Positions 51,829 through 59,664 of a DNA stretch of 64,000 nucleotides are shown here, piece by piece (positions within the stretch are counted from its first letter, which is position 1; the number at the start of each line of letters is the position of its first letter). Source of the DNA: CAZJHD01 sp964545855 (GTDB taxonomy: Bacteria > Planctomycetota > UBA1135 > JACQFD01); NCBI GenBank assembly GCA_964545855.1, contig CAZJHD010000003.1, positions 124,001-188,000 on the forward strand, read 5' to 3'. The notes under the pieces are model-generated. The model did not search any database, was not told the DNA's origin, and saw only the letters and a program-made list of their open reading frames with translations. The position numbers and the translations under genes were made by a program.

Positions 51829-53403
51829 CTACTTCCCCGACGGAATCGAGAAGTACTGCTCCCGCAGGGCCACCTGCTCCGGCTTCGCGTCGCCGCGGGG
51901 CTCCAGGCCGCCGCCGTCCGAACGCTTGCGGAGACCGATCGCGTCGAGGTGCGCGTCGAGGTCGGGGAGCTCCGTCCCGCGCACGAAGCGCGCCAGGAAC
52001 GGATCGACGTCGACGCCCGTGGCGGCCCGGAAGATCTTCGGCAGCTCGTCCTCTCCGTAGCCGCGGCCCTTGGCGGCGTACTCGCGCATGAGGTGCTTCA
52101 GGACGTCGAAGAGCGTGCGCGCTCCCTTCGACGCGCGGCGGATCTCCAGGTCGACCGCGAAGAGGACCACGGGAGCCCTCTCGTAGGTCGCCGTGAGGAG
52201 CTCGAGGAAGTTCGTCCCCGTGATGCGCGCCCAGGCCCGGGACTGCTCCTCCAGCGAGCGCCGAGTCAGCATCCCGCGCATCATCCTCGAGTTCACGGTC
52301 GCGTCCTTCTGGGCCATGAGCCCGAAGAAGCGCTCGGCCGACCAGAGCTCCGCCTGCACGAGGATCACGCCCGCGAGGTACTCCGTCGCGCCCTCGTTCA
52401 TCCAGATCGTCGAGGAGTCGAAGAGCTTCGTCGGGTCGTGCTCCTCGAGCGCTTCCGCGTGGATCCGTTCGGCGTTCCAGAGGTGGAGGAACTCGTGGGC
52501 GATCACGTGATGCGCTTCGGCGTCCTGCATGCCCGCCGGCAGGAGGATCAGCGTCGAGAACGTGTGCTCGAGACCGCCATTGCCGCCCTCCGGGAGGAAA
52601 CCCAGGTGGAAGACGTAGCGGTCGTAGGGCATGCCGCCCATCGCGGCGACGGCGGCGCGCACGATGCGCTCGCACTGGGCCGCGAGCTTCTCGGCGCGCT
52701 CGCGCGAGCAGCCGAGCGTCGCGACGCGATGGGGGACGCCGTCCACCTCGAAGGCGACCTCCTGCAGCCCGGAGCCCATCGTGAACGGCGTGTCCTCGAG
52801 CCTCCACCAGCTCTCGGCGCGGAAGAGGCCCTTCTCGTCCCGCGGAAGGTCCGTCGCGATCTTCCAGCCCTCCGGCAGCGTGAACGCCACCTCCGCGGGC
52901 CGCGCCAGCTCGCCCTCGACGAAGGCGAACAGCGATGCCCCGGTGACGTAGGCGAAGTCCGAACGGATGCGGTTGCCTTCGACGTCGAGGATGAGGGGCG
53001 TGAAGTCCATCGGTCCGTCGGATGCGATCGCGGCGCGGTACTTCACCGTGACCGCGCCCGCGCTCTTCGGGCGCACGGTCCAGCGGATCGGATCGAAGTC
53101 CTCCTCGACGGGGAGGCGATCGCCGGCGGCGTCGAGCGCGTCGAAGGAGTCGACGAACTGGGAGAAGTCGGCCTGGTGATAGGCGCCCGGCGTCCATCGC
53201 GCGAGCCACACGTCGAAGGGCTTCGCGTCGCTACGGGGGATCGTCATCTCGACGTTCCATCGCGGCGGCTCCCGGTCGATCGAGACGCGGTAGCGGACGG
53301 CGGCGGCGCTCGCGGGCGCGGCGGCGGCCACCGGCGGCGCGGGAGCGGCCGTTGCCTGGGGAAGGAGCGCGAGGAGTGCCGGGAGCAGCGAGGCGTGGAT
53401 CAT
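51829..53403 (-). CDS. M61-family (glycyl-aminopeptidase-like) metallopeptidase
   Basis: A 524-residue exported zinc peptidase. A signal (about 1-22) leads to an N-terminal beta domain (35-210). The catalytic domain has HEFLHLWN (His303, Glu304, His307) and the downstream WMNEGATEYLAG. The usual M61 C-terminal PDZ domain seems absent: the sequence ends about 50 residues after the helical domain. It probably trims peptides in the periplasm. The catalytic residues are intact. Confidence 0.9.
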   Translation of the reverse strand: MIHASLLPALLALLPQATAAPAPPVAAAAPASAAAVRYRVSIDREPPRWNVEMTIPRSDAKPFDVWLARWTPGAYHQADFSQFVDSFDALDAAGDRLPVEEDFDPIRWTVRPKSAGAVTVKYRAAIASDGPMDFTPLILDVEGNRIRSDFAYVTGASLFAFVEGELARPAEVAFTLPEGWKIATDLPRDEKGLFRAESWWRLEDTPFTMGSGLQEVAFEVDGVPHRVATLGCSRERAEKLAAQCERIVRAAVAAMGGMPYDRYVFHLGFLPEGGNGGLEHTFSTLILLPAGMQDAEAHHVIAHEFLHLWNAERIHAEALEEHDPTKLFDSSTIWMNEGATEYLAGVILVQAELWSAERFFGLMAQKDATVNSRMMRGMLTRRSLEEQSRAWARITGTNFLELLTATYERAPVVLFAVDLEIRRASKGARTLFDVLKHLMREYAAKGRGYGEDELPKIFRAATGVDVDPFLARFVRGTELPDLDAHLDAIGLRKRSDGGGLEPRGDAKPEQVALREQYFSIPSGK

Positions 53404-53470
53404 TTGCGGTGCGAGGGGGCCGGCCCCTACGGGGCGGCTGCCCGCCCGTTGGCGACGGATCGGCGCGCGA

Positions 53471-54340
53471 TCAGGCCGTGGCGGGAGCGGCTCCGTCGAT
53501 CTGTTCGACGACTCCGCGCGGCACGAGCTCGCGGTAGACCACGGCGCCTGCGAGGAGCACGACCGGCCACGCCACGAGGAGGCCGACGAAGCAGGCGAGG
53601 AAGCCGAGGACCAAGACGAGGAGGCTGACGATCCCCACCATCAGGAGCGAGCCGAACCGGTCCTGCGTGATGGCCCAGGAGTCTTGCAGGGCGTCCACGC
53701 CCGTGAGTCTCGCCCGGTCGGCGAGGGCGTAGTTGGTGGCGCCGAGCCGGATGAGCACGTAGATCCCCGGCAGGATGCAGCAGATCGTGCCGACGAGGAT
53801 GGCGATCTGTACCAAGAGGTTCGCAACGAGCGCGTCGGCGAATCGCTTGAAGCCGTCGAACATCTGCTCGAACCGGATCGAGCCGCCGTCGACGCGGCGG
53901 AGCGCGCAGGCCGCCATGCCGAGCATCAGGGGTCCTGTGACGAGGACGCCCAAGCCGCCCGTTCCCGCCATGATCGTTCCGCTGATGAGCCAGTAGACGA
54001 GCGCCTGCAGCGCGAAGGTCGGCTCGAAGAGCCCCCATGCCTTCGCGAAGACGTAGCCGACGTCGAGGTTCGGATCAGCCGCGGCGACGAGACGCGGCGT
54101 CTCGGCGCCGTCGATGGGCGCGAGGATCGCACCGGGCCCGCTGGCGGAGGCGCCGCCCGCATCGGCGAAGAGGGCCGAGAGATCCTCGAAGGAGCGCGCC
54201 GGCCGCCAGTCGCCGTTGCCGTCCTTCTCCACGAGCATCGACGGGACGAGCCGCCCTTCGCGGATCCAACGGTGGAGCGTGTCGGTCTCGACGGGACCGA
54301 ACTCTCGGCCGTCGAGTGCGCGCATGCGGTAGGTCGCCAT
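53471..54340 (-). CDS. GYF-like domain membrane protein
   Basis: A 289-residue protein. Residues 1-60 form a GYF_2-like domain (YRMRALDGREFGPVETDTLHR; later VEKDGNGDWRPA), which binds proline-rich peptides. A linker leads to four or five transmembrane helices (about 105-270) with the pattern of DUF975-type integral proteins, in which conserved Gly and Pro residues line the segments. This GYF plus membrane combination is common in Planctomycetes-like genomes. Function unknown. Confidence 0.75.
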   Translation of the reverse strand: MATYRMRALDGREFGPVETDTLHRWIREGRLVPSMLVEKDGNGDWRPARSFEDLSALFADAGGASASGPGAILAPIDGAETPRLVAAADPNLDVGYVFAKAWGLFEPTFALQALVYWLISGTIMAGTGGLGVLVTGPLMLGMAACALRRVDGGSIRFEQMFDGFKRFADALVANLLVQIAILVGTICCILPGIYVLIRLGATNYALADRARLTGVDALQDSWAITQDRFGSLLMVGIVSLLVLVLGFLACFVGLLVAWPVVLLAGAVVYRELVPRGVVEQIDGAAPATA

Positions 54341-54475
54341 GGAGCGGATAGGGGTGCGGGAGCCCGGGCCGGGGACGCTAGCGTTTCGCGATCGGAGCCG
54401 GAACGGGCCTTTTCGCGCAGAGTCCTGCGTGCGTGGCGACGCCCCGATCCTTCGCCGCCGCTATCCTCCGGCCCG

Positions 54476-56596
54476 ATGCGAACGCTCCTCCTCGCCGCGT
54501 GCGCGGCGCTCGCGGCCGGCTGTCAGGGTGCGCCTCGACGCGATGGCGGCGATCCCGCCCGCGCGGCCTCCCTCGCCGCCATCGGCGTCGCGGAGGACCG
54601 CCGCGACGGGAGCTCCGTGCGGGTGCACCTCGCGTCGCTCGACCCCGTGGTGCGTGCGCGCGCCGCGCGCGCGGCGGGACGCCTGCGCGACGGGACCTTC
54701 GTTCCCGACTTGTCGCCTCTCGCTTCCGGCGCCGGCAGCGCGAGCGATCCGGACATCGAGGTTGCCCAGGAAGCGGTCTTCGCGATCGGCCTGCTGGGCC
54801 CCGACGGCGCGCTCGGCGTGCTTCGAGCCCTCCTCGCGAGCCGCGACGCGGCGCTTCGCGCCGTCGCCGCGGAGGCGCTCGGCCGAGCGAGCAGCGATCG
54901 CGTCGCGCTCGACGTGCTGCCGGCGCTGTCCGATGACACGCCCGCCGTCCGCGCCCAAGCGGCGCTCGCCCTCTTCCGGCTGGCGGGAGATCGATTCGCG
55001 GGGACGAAGGAGCTCGCGGCCGAGGAACGGCTTCGCGTCGTGGAGGCGCTCGCATCGGCCTCCGGTGCCGAGGGGGAGTCCGACGTGCGCTGGCGCGTCG
55101 TCTACGCGCTCGCCTCGCTGCGCGACCCTCGGGCCCGCCCCGCGCTGATCGACGCCCTGCGCGACCAGGATCCCTTCGCGCGGCTCTTCGCGGCTCGGGG
55201 CCTCGGCGCGCTCCCGGCCGACGCCCTGACCTCGGCGGCTCTCGCGTCGGCGGCTCCCGACCCCGACGACCGCGTCGCCTGCGAGGTCGCGACGGCGATC
55301 GGCCGCCGTCCGAGCGCCGGTGGGGCCGCCGTCCTCACGGCCCTGCTCGACCGAGAGGCGGCCTTCGTGCGCCGCGCCGCCGTGCGCGCCATGGGGTTCC
55401 AGGCCGGCGACGCGGGAACCGTCGCTCCGTCCCTCGAGCGCGCGACGCGCGACGTCTCGCCCTCCGTGCGCGCCGAGGTCGCTCTCGCCGCCGCACGGCT
55501 GCGCGCGCCGGAGGTCGCGACCTTCCTCGACGAGCGTCTTGGCGACGAGAACGCCCTCGTCCGCGCACGAGCCGCCGAGGCGGCGGGGCTCCTCGAAGCG
55601 GACGCCGCGCTGCCGCGGCTCGAGCGCGCGCTGCGGGATCCCGACCACAGGGTCGCCGCGGCGGCGGCCACGGCGCTCGGGAGCGTCGCCGACGCGCGGG
55701 GTCAAGGGCTCCTGCGGAGGTCGCTCCTCCATCCGCGCGGTCTCGTCCGCGAGAACGCGGCGGAAGCGCTGCGCGCGCTGACGAAGGCGGGGATCACGCC
55801 CTCGGTCGACGACGTCCGCACGCTCCTCGATTCCATCGCCGGGGCGGGCACGGAGGACCTCGCGGAGGCCCGGGCCTCGCTCCTCGAGGCGCTCTCGGAT
55901 CTCGAGCTCGCCCGGAAGCTCGCGCCCCTCGGCCGCAACGGCGCCGCGGCGACGAGCCCCGAGGAGGCCGGTCTCCGCGCGCGGATCGTGCTCGTGCTGA
56001 TGGAATGCCTGGGGGAGGCCGATCCGACGGTGCGGGCGAACGCCCAGGCGGCTTGGAGAGCCTTGTTGCCGGAGGAGCCGATCCCCGTCGTCGCCGGGAA
56101 GGCGGCCCGTGAGCCTGCGATCCCCGGAGCGACCCTGGCTCCCTTCGACTCCTCCCCGCGCGTGCGCGTGCGCACCACGCGCGGCGACTTCGAGATGGAG
56201 CTCTTCGGCGACGATGCGCCCGTCCACGCCGAGAACTTCCTGCGTCTCGCCGCGGCGGGGGCCTACGACGGCACGCCGTTCCATCGCGTCGAGCTGAACT
56301 TCGTGCTCCAGGGCGGCGATCACCTCGGCGACGGCACCGGCGCGCGCGCTGCGTCCGGAGGTCTCCTCCGCGACGAGATCAACCGCCGGCCCTTCCTGCG
56401 GGGCACCGTCGGGATGCCGAAGAGCGCCGTTCCCGACAGCGGCGGCTCGCAGATCTTCGTCTGCCACGTGCCGACGCCCCACCTGGACGGCCGCTACACG
56501 GCCTTCGGGCAGGTGCTCTCGGGGTGGGACGCGATCGATGCGATCGAGGTGGGCGACTCGATCCTCGGCGTCGACGTGCTCGACCCGGGCCGCTGA
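54476..56596 (+). CDS. Lipoprotein with HEAT repeats and a C-terminal cyclophilin domain
   Basis: A 706-residue lipoprotein (LAAGC, acceptor Cys16). Residues about 35-550 are tandem HEAT-like helical pairs (for example RARAARAAGRL, VRRAAVRAMG). Residues about 560-705 form a cyclophilin-type peptidyl-prolyl isomerase (TTRGDFEMELF, NFLRLAAAGAYDGTPFHRV, GGSQIFVCH, FGQVLSGWD). It should act on the periplasmic side as a folding factor with a protein-binding scaffold. The ATG at 54476 starts the lipoprotein signal. It is divergent from the GYF gene. Confidence 0.88.
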   Translation: MRTLLLAACAALAAGCQGAPRRDGGDPARAASLAAIGVAEDRRDGSSVRVHLASLDPVVRARAARAAGRLRDGTFVPDLSPLASGAGSASDPDIEVAQEAVFAIGLLGPDGALGVLRALLASRDAALRAVAAEALGRASSDRVALDVLPALSDDTPAVRAQAALALFRLAGDRFAGTKELAAEERLRVVEALASASGAEGESDVRWRVVYALASLRDPRARPALIDALRDQDPFARLFAARGLGALPADALTSAALASAAPDPDDRVACEVATAIGRRPSAGGAAVLTALLDREAAFVRRAAVRAMGFQAGDAGTVAPSLERATRDVSPSVRAEVALAAARLRAPEVATFLDERLGDENALVRARAAEAAGLLEADAALPRLERALRDPDHRVAAAAATALGSVADARGQGLLRRSLLHPRGLVRENAAEALRALTKAGITPSVDDVRTLLDSIAGAGTEDLAEARASLLEALSDLELARKLAPLGRNGAAATSPEEAGLRARIVLVLMECLGEADPTVRANAQAAWRALLPEEPIPVVAGKAAREPAIPGATLAPFDSSPRVRVRTTRGDFEMELFGDDAPVHAENFLRLAAAGAYDGTPFHRVELNFVLQGGDHLGDGTGARAASGGLLRDEINRRPFLRGTVGMPKSAVPDSGGSQIFVCHVPTPHLDGRYTAFGQVLSGWDAIDAIEVGDSILGVDVLDPGR

Positions 56597-56720
56597 GCCG
56601 TCGTCGGGCCGAGGGCGGCCCGTGGCCCGGTGGCGGGCGGCCCTCACGCCGGCCCCCCTCCGCGGTCGATGCCTAGGACGTCTTGGCGCGCCGTTCCGAG
56701 GTCACCGCGGAGCTGCAACT

Positions 56721-57932
56721 GTGCGATCGGTTCTTCTCGTCCTGGGCCTGCTCGGTCTCTCGATCTCCGTGCCCCTCGCGCACGAGTGGACGCTCGAGCG
56801 GGCCCGTCGTCAGCGGATCTCCGAGGAGACGCAGATCCTCGCCATCCGCCGCCAGCTCGAGTCTGCCCGTGCGTCGCTGGTCGAGCTCTCCGCTCTGAAG
56901 CAGGAGGCGCCCGAGCAGGTGAGCCGCGTTCGCCGCGTCGAGTCGACCCTCACCACCGTCGACACGCGCCTCGATGCCGTCGGCGACCAGATCGAGCGGT
57001 CCCTCGAGTCGCTCCGTGCGCTCGAGCGGAAGACCACGATCCTCGAGACGAAGACGCGCGAGGGTGCGGCCCAGGAGGCGACGCGCGCCGTCGAGTCCGT
57101 GCGCGCCGACTTCGCGAGCCACCTGAGCACGGCCGAGTCGCGGCTGCGCGACGAGCTGCGCCGCATGGAGGGCCCCGAGGCCGCCGCCCGCGAGAACCGC
57201 GACCTCGACGGGATGCGCTCCAGCATGCTGACGCCGATCGTGCAGCTGAACGGCACCGACACCGTCGGGAGCGGCGTCGTCCTCTACTCACGGAAGGACG
57301 CGGCCGGGAAGCCGGCCACCTACGTGGTCTCGTCCTATCACGTCGTGCGCAACATCCTCGCGGAGCTGCGCGACCCCGGCGATCGCACCAAGGGGATCCA
57401 GGTGAACGTCTACCCCGACGGCGCGCCGGTCTCCGAGCTGGCGGACGTGCTCGCCTTCGACGAGGAGAGCGACCTCGTGCTGCTGCAGCTCCGGGGAACC
57501 CAGATCCTTCCCTCCGTCGCGCGGCTCCTGCCGTCGCCGGAGCTCGCGCGCGTCTCCGTCTTCACGCCGATCTACGCCGTCGGCTGTCCGCTCGGGAACG
57601 ACCCGATCCCCACCTTCGGCGAGGTGGCGAGCGTGCGGAACGTCGTCGCGAAGCGGAACTACTGGATGATCAACGCGCCGACCTACTTCGGGAACTCGGG
57701 CGGCGGCGTGTTCCTCTCGCGCACGCACGAGCTCGTGGGGATCTTCTCGAAGATCTACACGCACGGCGCGGGACGGCCGACCGTGATCCCGCACATGGGC
57801 CTCGCGACGCCCGTGGACGCCGTCGTCGCGTTCCTCGAGAAGAACGGCTACGGCTTCGTCGCCGCCGCGCCCGCGCCGCACGCCGCCGAGGCGTCGTCGA
57901 AGGACGCGAAGCCCGCCGGCGCGCCGCGCTGA
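56721..57932 (+). CDS. Membrane-anchored trypsin-like serine protease with coiled coil
   Basis: A 403-residue protein from a GTG at 56721, which gives a signal anchor (RSVLLVLGLLGLSISVPLA). A coiled coil spans about 25-165. The protease domain has the triad His207 (SSYHVVRN), Asp251 (EESDLVLL) and Ser326 (GNSGGG). The domain resembles DegP/HtrA or trypsin_2 types, but no PDZ domain follows. The C-terminus is Ala/Pro rich. It probably degrades or processes envelope proteins. Confidence 0.87.
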   Translation: MRSVLLVLGLLGLSISVPLAHEWTLERARRQRISEETQILAIRRQLESARASLVELSALKQEAPEQVSRVRRVESTLTTVDTRLDAVGDQIERSLESLRALERKTTILETKTREGAAQEATRAVESVRADFASHLSTAESRLRDELRRMEGPEAAARENRDLDGMRSSMLTPIVQLNGTDTVGSGVVLYSRKDAAGKPATYVVSSYHVVRNILAELRDPGDRTKGIQVNVYPDGAPVSELADVLAFDEESDLVLLQLRGTQILPSVARLLPSPELARVSVFTPIYAVGCPLGNDPIPTFGEVASVRNVVAKRNYWMINAPTYFGNSGGGVFLSRTHELVGIFSKIYTHGAGRPTVIPHMGLATPVDAVVAFLEKNGYGFVAAAPAPHAAEASSKDAKPAGAPR

Positions 57933-58006
57933 GGGAGCGCGTCAGGGCGCCTGCGACAGCCCCGTCGCACTCGACGCTCGATCGAGCCCGCCGGTAGATT
58001 GCTCCG

Positions 58007-59014
58007 ATGATCGAGCGGCTGAAGATCCAGGGTTTCCGGATGCTGCGCGACGTCGACGTGCCGCTGCGGCCGCTGACGGTGCTGCTGGGGGAGAACAACT
58101 CGGGGAAGTCGAGCTTCCTACGAGCACTGCTTTGGGAATCCGAAGCGTGGACTTGGAAGCCGTCCCTCGCCTGGCAGTTCAACAATCTTGCGCAGATTCG
58201 CTTCGAGGTATCCGTTCGAAGAGGCGGACACCATGCACTTGCCGCATTCAGCGTGAACTTGAATGGAGCAGTGATCGAGAGGAGCGAAGGCGATGTCCTG
58301 GCCGTAGTGGGACCAGAGCTCCGAAACGCTGCTCTGTTTGAGCTTCCCCGCACGGGACCAGTCCTTCGTGGTGAGGCACTGCAAGACACTGCGGGCTCGC
58401 CTGCGATGGACGAGGACGGGAGCACAATTCCCGCATTGCTGGATCACTATCTGAGGAAAGACCGAAAGCGTTTCGATCGCGTTGTCGACGCTGCGCGAGA
58501 GCACATCGATGGTCTGAAGGACCTGCATTTGGATGCTCTGTCCGGCTCGACTCGCGCCGTCGAGCTCGAGATCGAGAACGGCTTGCGGCTTCCGGCGAAC
58601 GACGCCTCCGCCGGAGTGCGCACGATGCTGTTCTTCCTCGTGCTGGCGCACCACCCGACGCCTCCGTCCGTCGTCATGATCGAGGAGCCTGAGACGGGAT
58701 TGCATCCACACCGGATGGCCGACGTGATGCAGATCCTTCGAGGAATGACGACGGGCGCCTTCGGTGCGCCGCCGGTGCAGGTGCTTGTCACGACGCATTC
58801 GCCCTACCTGCTGGATTCCGTCGACCTCGCGAAGGATCAGGTCCTCGTCTTCCGCCGCGGGCCCGACGGTGCGGCCCTCGTCGCACCGGCCGACGCCGAA
58901 CGCCTCAAGAGCTACCTCGGTGAGTTCCTGCTGGGGGAGGTCTGGTACGCGAACGAGGAGACCGGCCTGATCGCAAGGGAGGGAGAACGCGGCGGCGAAG
59001 ACGTCGTCTCGTGA
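58007..59014 (+). CDS. AAA (SMC/OLD-type) ATPase of a putative two-gene defence module
   Basis: A 335-residue ABC-class ATPase with Walker A GENNSGKSS at 28-36, a signature-like PANDASAGVRT at 196-206, Walker B VVMIEEPE at 222-229 and an H-loop His264 (VTTHSPY). It has no long coiled coil, as in DUF3696/OLD-type ATPases that pair with TOPRIM nucleases. DNA for residues 38-165 (about 58120-58500) looks clearly less GC-rich than the window, suggesting transfer. The stop overlaps the next gene by 4 bases (GTGA). Confidence 0.82.
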   Translation: MIERLKIQGFRMLRDVDVPLRPLTVLLGENNSGKSSFLRALLWESEAWTWKPSLAWQFNNLAQIRFEVSVRRGGHHALAAFSVNLNGAVIERSEGDVLAVVGPELRNAALFELPRTGPVLRGEALQDTAGSPAMDEDGSTIPALLDHYLRKDRKRFDRVVDAAREHIDGLKDLHLDALSGSTRAVELEIENGLRLPANDASAGVRTMLFFLVLAHHPTPPSVVMIEEPETGLHPHRMADVMQILRGMTTGAFGAPPVQVLVTTHSPYLLDSVDLAKDQVLVFRRGPDGAALVAPADAERLKSYLGEFLLGEVWYANEETGLIAREGERGGEDVVS

Positions 59015-59664
59015 CCCTGCGGATCCTCTTCGCGGGCGATGGAACGCTCGAGCGCGTTGCCCTCCCGGTCTTCGTGCGACGCATCCTCGAGAAGGCCGCG
59101 AGGCACTCGATTTCGGTGTTCCCCGAGTTCCACGCCTGGAGCTCCCTGCACCTCCACTTTCCAGGGGAGGTCGGCAGGAACGCGGGCCTGCCCAAGAAGG
59201 TGGAGTTCCTGGCGCGCAACGCGGCCGACTTCGGGGCCGTTGCCGTGGTGGTCGTGGTCGACGGCGACGACTGGCCCGCCGAGCGGCGATCCGCGCTTCG
59301 GCGAGGCCGTGATCTGGCTCACGAGCGAGGCGCGCACGTCCCCATCGCGCTCGGAGTGGCGGTGCCGCATGGCGAGGCCTGGCTCGTCGGCGACCGAAGC
59401 GCGGTGCTGGATGCTCTGGGCGACTCCGCGGAGGAGCCGGCTCCGTGGCCCGACGGAGATCCGAAACAGCAGATCGAGGCCCTCCTCGCGCGCGGAGCTG
59501 CCGACGGGCCGAGTCGTCTCGAGATGCATGGCCGCGTTGCCGAGACGGCCGATCTGAGGCGGATCGAGACTGCATCCTCGAACGGCTTCGCGGAGTTCCG
59601 GAGCGACGTGCGCCAGAACCTCGGCGTCCTCGTCGGCGCCGACCCTCCTACGGCGCGACCGTGA
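59011..59664 (+). CDS. DUF4276/TOPRIM-like partner of the AAA ATPase
   Basis: A 217-residue protein, GTG start at 59011 coupled to the ATPase. The fold pattern matches TOPRIM-like DUF4276: Glu14 in AGDGTLE, an acidic pair D84/D86 in VVVDGDDW, and a later GEAWLVGD (Glu122) in the position of the MIEAWLLAD motif. These would hold metal for nuclease activity. ATPase plus TOPRIM pairs include OLD, Gabija, PARIS and retron-linked systems; this pair is not clearly any of them. The last 17 bases overlap the convergent VCBS gene. Confidence 0.72.
   Translation: MTLRILFAGDGTLERVALPVFVRRILEKAARHSISVFPEFHAWSSLHLHFPGEVGRNAGLPKKVEFLARNAADFGAVAVVVVVDGDDWPAERRSALRRGRDLAHERGAHVPIALGVAVPHGEAWLVGDRSAVLDALGDSAEEPAPWPDGDPKQQIEALLARGAADGPSRLEMHGRVAETADLRRIETASSNGFAEFRSDVRQNLGVLVGADPPTARP

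Noticed and set aside
58007..59664. Calling the ATPase/TOPRIM pair PARIS (AriA/AriB) or Gabija.
   Set aside because: The partner resembles DUF4276, not DUF4435 or a UvrD-like helicase, and the ATPase lacks a fused TOPRIM. The specific name is not supported.
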